Assembly: GCA_963728975.1 (NCBI GenBank)
Contig: CAVSMF010000001.1
Coordinates: 310,001-374,000 of the forward strand
Direction of reading: 5' to 3'
DNA from: DATFCK01 sp963728975
GTDB lineage: Bacteria > Verrucomicrobiota > Verrucomicrobiia > Chthoniobacterales > UBA10450
DNA length: 64,000 nt
A program made the position numbers and the translations under genes. Under the pieces are notes generated by a model. The model was not told the origin of the DNA and ran no database searches. It saw nothing but the letters and a program-made list of their open reading frames with translations. This document shows, one piece after another, positions 9,221-18,023 of this stretch. How positions within the stretch are numbered: the first letter of the stretch is position 1; every line of letters starts with the position of its first letter.

Positions 9221-9802
9221 CTAGGGGATCGAGTGACCGGTCTGCTGAAGTCTGGCCGAGATCGCGGCCTTAAATTCCGACGGGGTCAAGCCGGCTTGAT
9301 TGGCCGCCGCCGTCGCGTTGCGCGCACCCAATTGAGCCACATTCTTAACAACGTCTCCATCATTGGTTGTGACCACATCGCGCCCCGTCGCTTCTTTCCG
9401 GACATGAAAACGGCCATGCATGATCCCGACCAGGGGAATAAATTGGGTGCCGTTATTCCGAACGAACAGGATATCTTCATCACCCACCTCAAATTTGGGG
9501 GCGTCGGCCACGGCCATGGTTTCGCCGTCTACGGTGCCGCCTAGCATCCGGATGGAATAACTTTGACCGGGAGCGCCTTTAAGCGCCTGTTCCACCTTTA
9601 AGGTGACGTAAGTCATAATCTGCCGTTGCGCCCCTTCGCCAACCCATTCGGATTTCACGCCGGTTACCGAACCTTGGAAAATGAGGTCCGCTTCATCGAC
9701 CAGCTCATTGAATGTCGGCGGGATAACGGTTGTAGCGCTGGACGAGACTACTGCAAGCGCCATGAGAATCGCGAAGAGGGTTGAAGGGAATGCGCGCATC
9801 AT
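9221..9802 (-). CDS. Secreted hypothetical protein coupled to matrixin protease
   Basis: A 193-residue protein with a clear signal peptide (LFAILMALAVVSSSATT). The mature part, about 170 residues, is predicted mainly beta; it begins PPTFNELVDEADLIFQGSV and includes VGDEDILFVRNNG. This resembles small secreted proteins often found beside matrixin-like proteases, but I cannot assign a named family. The start overlaps the protease stop (ATGA; a second ATG follows at once), so both proteins are made from one transcript. A role as partner, inhibitor or substrate of the protease is inference from coupling only. Confidence 0.75.
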   Translation of the reverse strand: MMRAFPSTLFAILMALAVVSSSATTVIPPTFNELVDEADLIFQGSVTGVKSEWVGEGAQRQIMTYVTLKVEQALKGAPGQSYSIRMLGGTVDGETMAVADAPKFEVGDEDILFVRNNGTQFIPLVGIMHGRFHVRKEATGRDVVTTNDGDVVKNVAQLGARNATAAANQAGLTPSEFKAAISARLQQTGHSIP

Positions 9803-10965
9803 AACAGGGGAATACTGGGTTGGAGCGAAAGTCCCTGATCGGACTTCTGTTGGTCTGGCAAATGTTCGTCAGTTCGCTCTGCTTTGGTTTTGCCTCGCCG
9901 CCGACGACCTGCACGAGGGGCTTTGACGATGGTCACCTCGGCCCAGCTCGATCCCGACAGCTCGTACCCGTCCCCCCGAAACAGCGTCATAATGGCAGTC
10001 TTGCTTTTCTTTTTAACTTTGTTGGGGACGGAAGTCAGGGTGACGGTGGTACTCGTGGTATTGGCCGGAATTACGGCTGCTCCGAAAGTGCCGCTAACAG
10101 TGTAATGCTTTCCGTAAACGGCGTTGCCGGCCATCCGGTAAATCACCGTCCGCGCCGTACTGGTGGCGCTCGACGCCACGATGGTGAAAGTGCTGCTGCC
10201 TCCCGCCTCGACGACTTGCGGGTCGGCTGAAACTCCGACGATCGATGTTATCGGGGTGGCAGTTGGGGTCGGCGTCGCGGTCGGACTTGGCGTTGGTGTC
10301 GGTGAAGAAGTCCGCGCCCCGTAAAGCAATTGAATTCCTTCAATATCATCGGTTTGCGGTACTTCAATATCGCCGACCACGGAATTCATGATCGCTACCA
10401 CGTGCTGATGGTGGTCGTCCGGATGATCGAGACCGAGGGCGTGTCCGAGTTCATGGACAACAACCCGCCGAACATCGGTCGCCCCTTGCAGCGGTCCCCG
10501 GTAGGAATCCCAACTCTGATGGTTGTTTAGCAGAACATCGGCCTCGCTCATCACCCCGCCGGAGTAATGATAATAGGTGACAGCCAGGGTGTGCGATCCG
10601 AACGATTGCCCGAAAACAGTGTTTGAGAATGAAATGGAATTCACCCGATCCCCCGAGCTTACCGGCGCGTTCGGGTTGATGACGGCGGCGAGTTGAGCCC
10701 GCTCCATGTACTGGTTCCAGATCGAATAAGCGGGCGCAATCGCTGTTTCCCACGAGGTATTACCGTCGGACAGAGTGCGCCCGGCCGAACCCACATTGGA
10801 TTGAAACGTGATGGTCGATCCATCCGGCCAGCTTGCCCCTTCCAGGAAATAGGCCCTGGCTATTCGCGCCACCAGAACGAGTCCGGAGATCAGGATCAGC
10901 CACAAAGCCGCCGCAACCAGGAAACGTGAGCGCCGCGTTCGCGGAAAACGGGGGAGTTCTTTCAT
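9799..10965 (-). CDS. Matrixin-like (M10/metzincin) zinc protease with Calx-beta-like tail
   Basis: A secreted zinc endopeptidase. An N-terminal membrane/signal segment (SRFLVAAALWLILISGLVLV) is followed by a catalytic domain with the metzincin site HELGHALGLDH and a downstream Met-turn (VAIMNSVV). A Pro/Thr linker (PTPTPSPTATPTP) leads to a Calx-beta-like domain (VVEAGGSSTFTI; YGKHYTVSGTF; VTLTSVPN) and a basic tail. The start at ATG 10965 places the signal segment near the N-terminus; 11007 is possible but adds residues without family support. No cysteine-switch propeptide was seen, so how it is kept inactive is unclear; the coupled downstream protein is one candidate. Confidence 0.87.
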   Translation of the reverse strand: MKELPRFPRTRRSRFLVAAALWLILISGLVLVARIARAYFLEGASWPDGSTITFQSNVGSAGRTLSDGNTSWETAIAPAYSIWNQYMERAQLAAVINPNAPVSSGDRVNSISFSNTVFGQSFGSHTLAVTYYHYSGGVMSEADVLLNNHQSWDSYRGPLQGATDVRRVVVHELGHALGLDHPDDHHQHVVAIMNSVVGDIEVPQTDDIEGIQLLYGARTSSPTPTPSPTATPTPTATPITSIVGVSADPQVVEAGGSSTFTIVASSATSTARTVIYRMAGNAVYGKHYTVSGTFGAAVIPANTTSTTVTLTSVPNKVKKKSKTAIMTLFRGDGYELSGSSWAEVTIVKAPRAGRRRRGKTKAERTDEHLPDQQKSDQGLSLQPSIPLL

Positions 10966-11386
10966 ACGCGCAGTAACAACTGTCGGGCAAGTTCCGTAAA
11001 TCCGCAACTTTTTGCGAGGAAGAGTGATCTGTCATCCCAAACGCAGAGAGGGATCCCGCCGATGCAACGGTGATCTTGGTAGGGCGCCGACCGCCGGGCG
11101 CGCCGGAAGCTTCATCTGGCGTCCAGAAATATGGCCGGTCTTCCGAACGCTGATCCCCCCAGATGCGCTTGCATCTTTCCCAACCTGCTCAGGCAGATTC
11201 TTCCGGAAGGCAGGGAAAGGGGGCGCTGGCTTGCAATCCACAACTGACTCTCGGTCTTAAGCCTCAGCTCTTTGAGGAGCAAAGAGTTGGTTGTCGGTGG
11301 AACGGGCTTGAGCGGCGTTTTGGTTGAGGGCGATGCGCACTTGATTTTCTCTCAACTCTCAAGCATGAACTATCAGCTTATTCCCC
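10966..11386. other. Intergenic; one TCATCCC-type repeat
   Basis: A 421-bp non-coding gap before the tRNA. At about 11033-11065 it has a motif (TCATCCCaaaCGcagaGAGGGATCCCGCCGATGC) shared with 58306. Nothing else is supported. Confidence 0.5.
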
Positions 11387-12272
11387 GGGGGTATAGCTCA
11401 GTTGGTAGAGCGTCTCGTTCGCAATGAGAAGGCCAGGGGTTTGAGAAGGCCAGGGGTTCGAATCCCCTTACCTCCAGTCTTCGCTCGCGTCGTGGAAGGA
11501 GAGCGTAGACTGCTTGCCGCGCCGCAGCCAGGCGAAGGCTTGGCGCGTAGCCTTGGCGTAGGCGGACCTTTTCGATCGCGAGTGCGGCGCAAAATCCCTC
11601 AGCTACGGCAAGATCCCGTAACATCCATTTCGGTTGTTCCCCGAAATTCGGATCCCGGAGAACAAAAGCATTTTCGTCCGATCCCACGGGCACAACAAAA
11701 CTTGCCAATGGCAGCGACAGGCCCAAACCAGTCGCCTTCAGGTAGGCTTCCTTCCGCGTCCAGCAGCGATAAAACGCCCGAATCAGATCGTCGCCCGTCA
11801 ATCGCGACAAAGCAGCCACCTCGGCCGGCGCGAAAAACCTTTGGGCAATCTCCATGCATGACGGATTCGGACGAATTCGCTCCAGATCGACACCTACTCG
11901 GTATCCAATGGCAACCGCACAGAGACCAACACCCGCGGAATGGGCCAGATTGAATTCAATCGGCCGGGACAACCACTCGTCAGCCAATCGAGGTTTGCCG
12001 CAGACATTATAGGAAAAGGTCACCTCCCCGGACTCGATATCAAGATATCGACCCAGGATCAGGCGGAGCGACGCCCGGGCCGCAACAAACCGGTTTCGGT
12101 CGATAAGCCGATGAAAACCAAGGGCGCGGTGTCGTTCCTCCTCCGAAAGAATATTTCCGGCGGCAGAGAGATTGGTCTCGGGCTGGTCGAGGTCGATCCG
12201 CCACAGGCAAACCGCGTCCTGATCAGGAGCAATTTCTGTTGGCGCGATCAGCCGGTGGTGGGAGGTCGTCAT
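11373..12272 (-). CDS. Sfp-type 4'-phosphopantetheinyl transferase
   Basis: Transfers phosphopantetheine from CoA to carrier-protein serines, here most likely the two PCP domains of the adjacent NRPS. Conserved motifs: FNLAHSAGVGLCAVA, VGVDLERIRP (Mg-binding Asp/Glu) and FYRCWTRKEAYLKATGLG. The start ATG 12272 overlaps the stop of the thioesterase reading frame (ATGA), marking it as last gene of the operon. The protein should end near ALAIE, about residue 220, but the frame stays open for about 80 further residues and runs antisense through the tRNA-Ala gene. That tail (EVRGFEPLAFSNPWPSHC) is simply antisense tRNA and suggests loss of the original stop or a frameshift. Confidence 0.88.
   Translation of the reverse strand: MTTSHHRLIAPTEIAPDQDAVCLWRIDLDQPETNLSAAGNILSEEERHRALGFHRLIDRNRFVAARASLRLILGRYLDIESGEVTFSYNVCGKPRLADEWLSRPIEFNLAHSAGVGLCAVAIGYRVGVDLERIRPNPSCMEIAQRFFAPAEVAALSRLTGDDLIRAFYRCWTRKEAYLKATGLGLSLPLASFVVPVGSDENAFVLRDPNFGEQPKWMLRDLAVAEGFCAALAIEKVRLRQGYAPSLRLAAARQAVYALLPRRERRLEVRGFEPLAFSNPWPSHCERDALPTELYPRGIS
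11387..11476 (+). tRNA. tRNA-Ala (CGC) with 17-nt internal duplication
   Basis: Acceptor arm GGGGGTA pairs with TACCTCC, with discriminator A. The D arm is GCTC/GAGC with AGTTGGTA loop. The anticodon arm is TCTCG-TTCGCAA-TGAGA, giving anticodon CGC (Ala). The T arm is AGGGG-TTCGAAT-CCCCT. Without the insert this is a normal 73-nt alanine tRNA; here it is 90 nt, because 17 nt are repeated between the anticodon arm and the T arm. CCA is not encoded. The extra piece could loop out as a variable arm closed by GGCC/GGCC pairing, or the gene may be inactive. Confidence 0.85.
11426..11459 (+). repeat. 17-bp tandem duplication inside tRNA-Ala
   Basis: GAGAAGGCCAGGGGTTT (11426-11442) is followed directly by GAGAAGGCCAGGGGTTC (11443-11459), differing only in the last base. 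The two copies cover the end of the anticodon arm, the variable loop and the 5' half of the T stem. Confidence 0.9.
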
Positions 12273-12784
12273 GGGGCGGTTCGATGCAAATAGTTCCGCA
12301 GAGCGTCGGCGATGAATTGGAGGGCGGCTGAATCCTTCAACATTTCGGAGTGTCGCGATGGAACGCAATGCACTTCAACTCTATGGGCAAGAGCGTCCCA
12401 TCCCAGCTTGGGCGTGTGTTGCAACTTCGAGAAGAACTCCTCGCTTCGAAACAACAATAATGTGCCCTTGAACCGCCTGGCTTTGTGGCAATTCGCCGCT
12501 CTTATGTGCGCGGAAAACGGATTTTCAGGTTGCGGGGCCGGAGCGGGAGGATCATTTCGTCCCGGCACCCGTCGCGCAATCGCGGACCACGCGCGCCGGG
12601 CGACCGCGCCGGGACGACCGCGCAAGCCGTCGCGGAGCCAATAGACTCGCTGCCAAAAATTTGGGGCCAGATCGCGCGCCGAACAGTCAATCAAAACGAG
12701 TAAATCGACTCTCTCACCATCGCTTTCCAAACGCAGCGCGATCTGGTGGGCCACGTGGCCGGACTGGCAGTAACCGGCGAGCTG
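12269..12784 (-). CDS. NRPS thioesterase domain, C-terminal part (out of frame with NRPS)
   Basis: Continues the thioesterase of the preceding NRPS in the +1 frame: QLAGYCQSGHVAHQIALRLE aligns with the nucleophile-elbow region of type I thioesterases (LAGYSFGG...). The Asp site (LLVLIDC) and the catalytic His (PSRHSEMLKD) follow. Removing one G (the base at 12785 on this strand) restores PHGPYQLAGYC, so a single-base insertion splits the protein. The nucleophile position is Cys, not Ser. An ATG at 12796 could start a separate polypeptide, but that would lack the N-terminal half of the domain. Confidence 0.75.
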   Translation of the reverse strand, partial: QLAGYCQSGHVAHQIALRLESDGERVDLLVLIDCSARDLAPNFWQRVYWLRDGLRGRPGAVARRAWSAIARRVPGRNDPPAPAPQPENPFSAHIRAANCHKARRFKGTLLLFRSEEFFSKLQHTPKLGWDALAHRVEVHCVPSRHSEMLKDSAALQFIADALRNYLHRTAP

Positions 12785-15700
12785 CGTATGGCCCATGCGG
12801 CTTTTTAGCGCGGATCAGCCGGACGCAATGTTCGGCCAGACTGTCAATGTCTCCGAATTGAGGAGCCGGATCGAATCCGTAAGAATCGTATTCTTGCTCA
12901 AGCAGCCTAACGATATTATGACATTCAACGAATCGCTCAACCGTGCCGACCGAAGGCGCCCAAAAAATCGCGCGCCTGGCATTGTCGGTTCGCGGAGAAA
13001 TCAGACCAGGCGGCCTGAGTTTAGGCTCTCCCGCATTTTGGATGGCGCAGGCTAAACCTTCCAGCGTCGGAGTGCGAAATATCGTCGCCAGCGGCAATCG
13101 AACGCCGAAGTTCTTTTCTACTTCCGCAGTCAACCGGACGGCCAGAAGCGAGTGCCCGCCGAGTTCGAAAAAGTTGTCCGTTACCCGGATCGGCTGGACC
13201 TGGAGGACTTCCTCCCAGATTTCTGTTAGCTGTCGCTCGACCGGGTTGCGCTGCGCAACCATGGTTGCGCCTGTCGTTAGGCGGTGACGATCGGGGGGCG
13301 AAAGCGCGTTGCGATCTATCTTTCCGTTGGGTGTGAGAGGGAGTCTTTCCAGGATAACGAATGCCGCCGGAACCATATGCTGAGGAAGCTTCTGCTTGAG
13401 GTAATCCCGTAATTGCTCCGGACCGGCAGCTGCATTCGATGCCGCCGGGACGATGTAGGCCACCAACTGTTTTTGCCCGGGCTGATCTTCGCGGGCCAAC
13501 ACTACGCATTGTTCCACCCCCGGATGCTGGGCCAGGACAGTTTCGATCTCGCCCAACTCAATGCGGAAACCGCGGACCTTTACCTGCTGGTCCAGTCGTC
13601 CAAGAAACTCAATGTTACCATCAGGTAAATAGCGGCAGATATCGCCGGTCCGATAAAGCCGCGCTCCGGAGCGGGAACGAAATGGGTTCGGGACGAACTT
13701 TTGGGCGGTTAGGTCCGGCCGATTAAAATAACCGCGAGCCACTCCGTCGCCGCCCAGGTATAATTCTCCGCGAACTCCGATCGGCACAGGCTGCCGCCGT
13801 TCATTTAAGATGTAGGCCTCCTTGTTTAGAATGGGTCGGCCAATTGTTTCAACGCCGTCGGGCCGACGTAATGCGCAGGTAGAGTAGGTTGTGTCCTCGG
13901 ACGGTCCGTAAAGGTCATAGACCCGCTGGATCGAGCCTTGGGCGTAGATCTGTCGCACCAGCGATGCTTTTAACGGTTCCCCAGCCAGATTCACCGTAAC
14001 AACCGATGGCGGAATGGCACCGGCCCGGAGCAACTCGGCCAGCGCGGATGGAACAGTGTTGACCAACGTCACCGGGTCGGCCGCCGGCAATCCAGGCAAA
14101 TGCAAAATATTCTCGGTTAAGATCACCGTGCCGCCGAGAGTCAGGGGAACGAACAGCTCGAAAACCGACAAGTCGAAGCAAATGGAGGTGGACGCGAGAA
14201 CGCCGGCAAGCTCTTCGGCAGCATAGACCTGGCGAGCCCAGGCGATCAGCGCAGCCGCGTTACGATGTTCAATCGCCACTCCTTTGGGGCGGCCGGTTGA
14301 GCCGGACGTATAGATGATGTAAGCGAGGCTTTCCGGTGTGGCTTTGCCGGTTCTGTTCCCATTGTTGTTGGTGGAAAAAAATAGATGATCGAGCGTAATC
14401 ACCTTCGCCTGGTGACGCGGCAGTCGGCTGAGCCATTGCTTTTCCGTCACCAACACGCCGAGAGCTGTATCCTGGACGAGAAAATCGAGCCGTTCCTTTG
14501 GATAAAGAGGATCGATCGGGACGTACGCTCCGCCGGCCTTAAGAATGCCTAACAAGGCAACTACCATGTCGAGTGACCGATCCATGCACACTCCGACCAA
14601 GCCTTCGGGTCCCACCCCCAGGGTTTGCAAATGATGGGCCAGTTGGTCTGCCCGGGCATTGAGTTCCCGATAAGTCAGCCGCTTGCTGCCAAAGACTACC
14701 GCGGTCGCGTCTGGACGCGCTTCCACTTGTTGCTCGAATAATTCATGGATGCATTTGTCTGGCCGATGACCGCTCCTGGTATCGTTCCATTCCACGGTTA
14801 ACTGACGCTGCTCACTGAGAGTGAGCATGGGCACGTCAGACACTGGGCGCTCGGGATCTGCCAGCATCCGATCCAACAAGACCTGGTAATGTCCAATCAT
14901 TCGCTCAATTGTTCCCGCGGCGAACAAATCGGAGTTGTATCCGAAAAATCCGGACCAGGCCTCGCCCTCGGTCGACAGGTAAAGCTCCAGATCAAAGTGG
15001 GTGGAATGAACGCCATGCGCCCGCCGCGAAACTTCGATTTCGGGCAAGGCGATCGGATGGGTCGGCACATCTTGCAAGGCAAACATGACCTGAAAGAGCG
15101 GCGGCCGGCTCAGATCGCGCTCAGGGTTGAGATCTTCCACTAGTTTTTCAAATGGCAAATCCTGGTGCTGATATGCATCCAGCGCAGTCCGCCTGGTTCG
15201 CCTAACCAACTCGCGAAAACCTGGCTGGCCGGCAAGATTGCCGCGCAACACCAGCATATTGACAAAAAAACCGAACAAGCCCTCCAGCTCGAGGTGCCGT
15301 CGATTCGCGATTGGTGTGCCGACTGCAATGTCCAACTGGCCGCTATAGCGGGAGAGCAGAACCTGAAACGCCGCCAGCAAGCTCATGAAATGGGTTGCGT
15401 TTTCCTGGCGATTAAATGCTTTGAGCCGGCTGGTAAGATCCGCCGAAAATTGGAATGGGATCCTGGTTCCAACGAACGTCTGTCTCGGCGGCCGGGGAAA
15501 GTCGGTAGGCAGCTCGAGCGTCGGCACGCCGGACAATTGTTCCCGCCAATAGGTTGACTGACGTCCGAGTTCTTCTCCCTCCAGCCATTGTCGCTGGCAA
15601 ATGGCGTAGTCTGCGTACTGAATCGGAAGCGCAGGCAACCGGACCGGGCGGGCTTGGAAAAACCCGGTGTAAAACAACGATAACTCGCGATAAAATACGT

Positions 15701-18023
15701 TCAGCGACCAGTCGTCGGCCACGACATGGTGCATGTTCACCAGCAGCAACCAGCGCTCGGGAGCGAGCCGCACGACTCTGAGCCGCAACAAGGGACCTCT
15801 CGCCAAATCAAAGGTGGCGTTCGAATTTTCCCTTGTCTGTCTTTCCATCTCGGCTTCCTGTTCGGTCTCGGACAACCCCTGCTTCTCGATAATGGACAGG
15901 GCCAAATCGCTCGTTGCCGCGATAATCTGAAACGGCGTGCCGTCGACCACTTGGAAGGTTGTTCTTAAGAGTTCATGCCGCTGAACAACCGCCCGAAAAC
16001 TGCGCTCCAGCGCGGTCAGATCAAGCGGACCGTCGAGCAGATACGCCTCCGGGATATGATAAGCGGAGCTGCCAGGTTCCAACTGGTCCAGAAACCAGAG
16101 GCGTTCCTGAGCAAATGAAAGTTCCACCGGCCCCTCGCGTTTTCTTCGGCAAAAAAGGGGCGCCTTTATTTGAATAGCGTCAGTAAGTCGTGAGGCTAAC
16201 TGAGCGATGGTTGGGGCCTCGAACAGTTCGCGCAGCGGCAGCTCAAATCCTAATTCGGCGCGGATCCGGGCAACGACCTGGGTTGCAGACAAGGAGTGGC
16301 CGCCCAGATGAAAGAAATTATCATTGGCACCTATCCGGTCCCGCCCAAGCACCTCCTGCCAAATCCTTGTTAGTTGGCGTTCGCGCCGGTTTTGGGGAGC
16401 CTGGTAAGCCGTCCCGCCGGGTAGCTCGAATCCCTTCTTTTCTTTCAGCGCCGCCCGGTCCAGCTTGCCAGTCGTAGTCATCGGCAAACTGGGCAAAACC
16501 CGGAAGCTGGAGGGAATTGCGTACTCGGGTAATTTTTCCTTCAGAAAATCACGTAAATCCTGAACCGTGATCGCCCTATCGTGTTTCAGGGCCAGGTAAG
16601 CCGTTAGCCGGGATTCCCTTTCCTGATCGTCCTCTAGAATCACGGCTGCTTGTCGCACCGAGGAGTGACTTTGCAGGGCTGCTTCCACCTCGCCAATCTC
16701 CAGCCGGAAACCGCGGATTTTAACCTGCAAATCGGCCCTTCCCGCAAGGATCAAGGCATGTTCCCGATCGGCGTCATAATAGGCCAGGTCTCCCGTCTTG
16801 TAGATTCGCCGATGGTTTGATAAGGGATCGGCAACAAAGCATTTCGAAGTCAGTTCCGGGAGGTTCAAGTAACTCCGGGCCAGGCCGGGGCCGCCGATGT
16901 AAATTTCTCCGACCTCTCCTCCATCGACCGGTTGCAGGTCTGAGTTGAGAACAAAGATCTCGGCATCCACGGGCAAGCCGATCGGTACCTTATCCTGTTC
17001 CTCTTCGCTCCGGCAGCGCCAGATCGCAGTATAAGGCGCTTCCGCGAGCCCATAAAAATTGTAGAGAATTGCGTCGCTTCGAGATTGAAACTGTTTTCGC
17101 AATTCGTTAGACAAACTTTCGCCCGAGCAAACAACGTGATTCAGGGTCCGGGCGAACTGGAAGTCGGGCTCGGACACGACCAGGCTTAGAAAGGCGGGAG
17201 TTAGGCCTATGACCGTGATTCCATGTTTGATGACGGCGGTGACGAATAGTGACGAGTCGCGCTCGGCCCCGGGAGGCGCGACAATGACGGGCGCCCCAAT
17301 TAAAAGCGGATAGAACAGCTCTTCCGGCGCTCGATTCGATTTGAACAAAAAACGATCTTCAGAGCTGAAACGGAAAACTTCCCTGGCCCAGCAATCACAT
17401 CGCATGAAAACACGATGAGGAAGCATTACCCCCTTCGGCTTCCCGGTGGAGCCCGAGGTATAAACTAGATAGGCTAAATTCTCGGGGTTGAGATCAACCT
17501 CCACCGACCGGCCCGGTTCCTGAGCGATGATTTCCTTTTCTTCATCCAGAAAAATCAACTGGGCTGCGTGACCGGGAAGCTGATTCTGCAATGAGCGATG
17601 GGTGAGAAGGAAACGCATGCGCGAGTCTTCCATGATGTAGGCCAATCGCTCCCGCGGGTTCGCCTCATCCAGGGGCACATAGGCCGCGCCGGATTTGAGT
17701 ATTCCCAGAATAGCGATCACTTTTTCAACCGATCGCGGCAGGAACAGCCCAACTGGAGTCTCAACTCCCACTCCCGATTTGACCAGATAGTGGGCCAGCT
17801 GATTGGCCTCTCGATTTAACGCTTCATAAGTCAGCTGAGATTTGTCGCTGATTATCGCAATACGATTCGGACTGCGGATCACCTGTTCCTCAAACAGATG
17901 AGGAATGCTTCGGCCACGAACCGAATCAATTTTAATCCTTTCCGTTCCCCTGCTCCTCATCGGAGCAGATAACCGATTAGCCGAAACCCTGTTCGAGTCT
18001 TTTCCGCTGCGAATTTTGATCAC
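12714..18023 (-). CDS. Two-module non-ribosomal peptide synthetase A-PCP-C-A-PCP-(TE)
   Basis: A 1769-residue open frame. A1 (about 35-500; YTSGSTGKPKG, YKTGD, TGKLDR), PCP1 (Ser577 in LGGHSLSA), an LCL-like C domain (600-1050; HHVVADDW), A2 (1060-1560; YTSGSTGRPKG), PCP2 (Ser1625 in LGGHSLLA), then the first 90 residues of a thioesterase before a frameshift. A2's ten-residue specificity code reads DLFNNALTYK, the known alanine code. A1 has no preceding C domain, so it starts the chain. Its usual FDxS core is replaced by SNRAPEEL with the loop four residues shorter and the alpha-amino-binding Asp lost, so its substrate may not be an alpha-amino acid. The GTG start overlaps the GH3 stop (GTGA). 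Confidence 0.92.
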   Translation of the reverse strand: MIKIRSGKDSNRVSANRLSAPMRSRGTERIKIDSVRGRSIPHLFEEQVIRSPNRIAIISDKSQLTYEALNREANQLAHYLVKSGVGVETPVGLFLPRSVEKVIAILGILKSGAAYVPLDEANPRERLAYIMEDSRMRFLLTHRSLQNQLPGHAAQLIFLDEEKEIIAQEPGRSVEVDLNPENLAYLVYTSGSTGKPKGVMLPHRVFMRCDCWAREVFRFSSEDRFLFKSNRAPEELFYPLLIGAPVIVAPPGAERDSSLFVTAVIKHGITVIGLTPAFLSLVVSEPDFQFARTLNHVVCSGESLSNELRKQFQSRSDAILYNFYGLAEAPYTAIWRCRSEEEQDKVPIGLPVDAEIFVLNSDLQPVDGGEVGEIYIGGPGLARSYLNLPELTSKCFVADPLSNHRRIYKTGDLAYYDADREHALILAGRADLQVKIRGFRLEIGEVEAALQSHSSVRQAAVILEDDQERESRLTAYLALKHDRAITVQDLRDFLKEKLPEYAIPSSFRVLPSLPMTTTGKLDRAALKEKKGFELPGGTAYQAPQNRRERQLTRIWQEVLGRDRIGANDNFFHLGGHSLSATQVVARIRAELGFELPLRELFEAPTIAQLASRLTDAIQIKAPLFCRRKREGPVELSFAQERLWFLDQLEPGSSAYHIPEAYLLDGPLDLTALERSFRAVVQRHELLRTTFQVVDGTPFQIIAATSDLALSIIEKQGLSETEQEAEMERQTRENSNATFDLARGPLLRLRVVRLAPERWLLLVNMHHVVADDWSLNVFYRELSLFYTGFFQARPVRLPALPIQYADYAICQRQWLEGEELGRQSTYWREQLSGVPTLELPTDFPRPPRQTFVGTRIPFQFSADLTSRLKAFNRQENATHFMSLLAAFQVLLSRYSGQLDIAVGTPIANRRHLELEGLFGFFVNMLVLRGNLAGQPGFRELVRRTRRTALDAYQHQDLPFEKLVEDLNPERDLSRPPLFQVMFALQDVPTHPIALPEIEVSRRAHGVHSTHFDLELYLSTEGEAWSGFFGYNSDLFAAGTIERMIGHYQVLLDRMLADPERPVSDVPMLTLSEQRQLTVEWNDTRSGHRPDKCIHELFEQQVEARPDATAVVFGSKRLTYRELNARADQLAHHLQTLGVGPEGLVGVCMDRSLDMVVALLGILKAGGAYVPIDPLYPKERLDFLVQDTALGVLVTEKQWLSRLPRHQAKVITLDHLFFSTNNNGNRTGKATPESLAYIIYTSGSTGRPKGVAIEHRNAAALIAWARQVYAAEELAGVLASTSICFDLSVFELFVPLTLGGTVILTENILHLPGLPAADPVTLVNTVPSALAELLRAGAIPPSVVTVNLAGEPLKASLVRQIYAQGSIQRVYDLYGPSEDTTYSTCALRRPDGVETIGRPILNKEAYILNERRQPVPIGVRGELYLGGDGVARGYFNRPDLTAQKFVPNPFRSRSGARLYRTGDICRYLPDGNIEFLGRLDQQVKVRGFRIELGEIETVLAQHPGVEQCVVLAREDQPGQKQLVAYIVPAASNAAAGPEQLRDYLKQKLPQHMVPAAFVILERLPLTPNGKIDRNALSPPDRHRLTTGATMVAQRNPVERQLTEIWEEVLQVQPIRVTDNFFELGGHSLLAVRLTAEVEKNFGVRLPLATIFRTPTLEGLACAIQNAGEPKLRPPGLISPRTDNARRAIFWAPSVGTVERFVECHNIVRLLEQEYDSYGFDPAPQFGDIDSLAEHCVRLIRAKKPHGPYAARRLLPVRPRGPPDRAAFGKRW

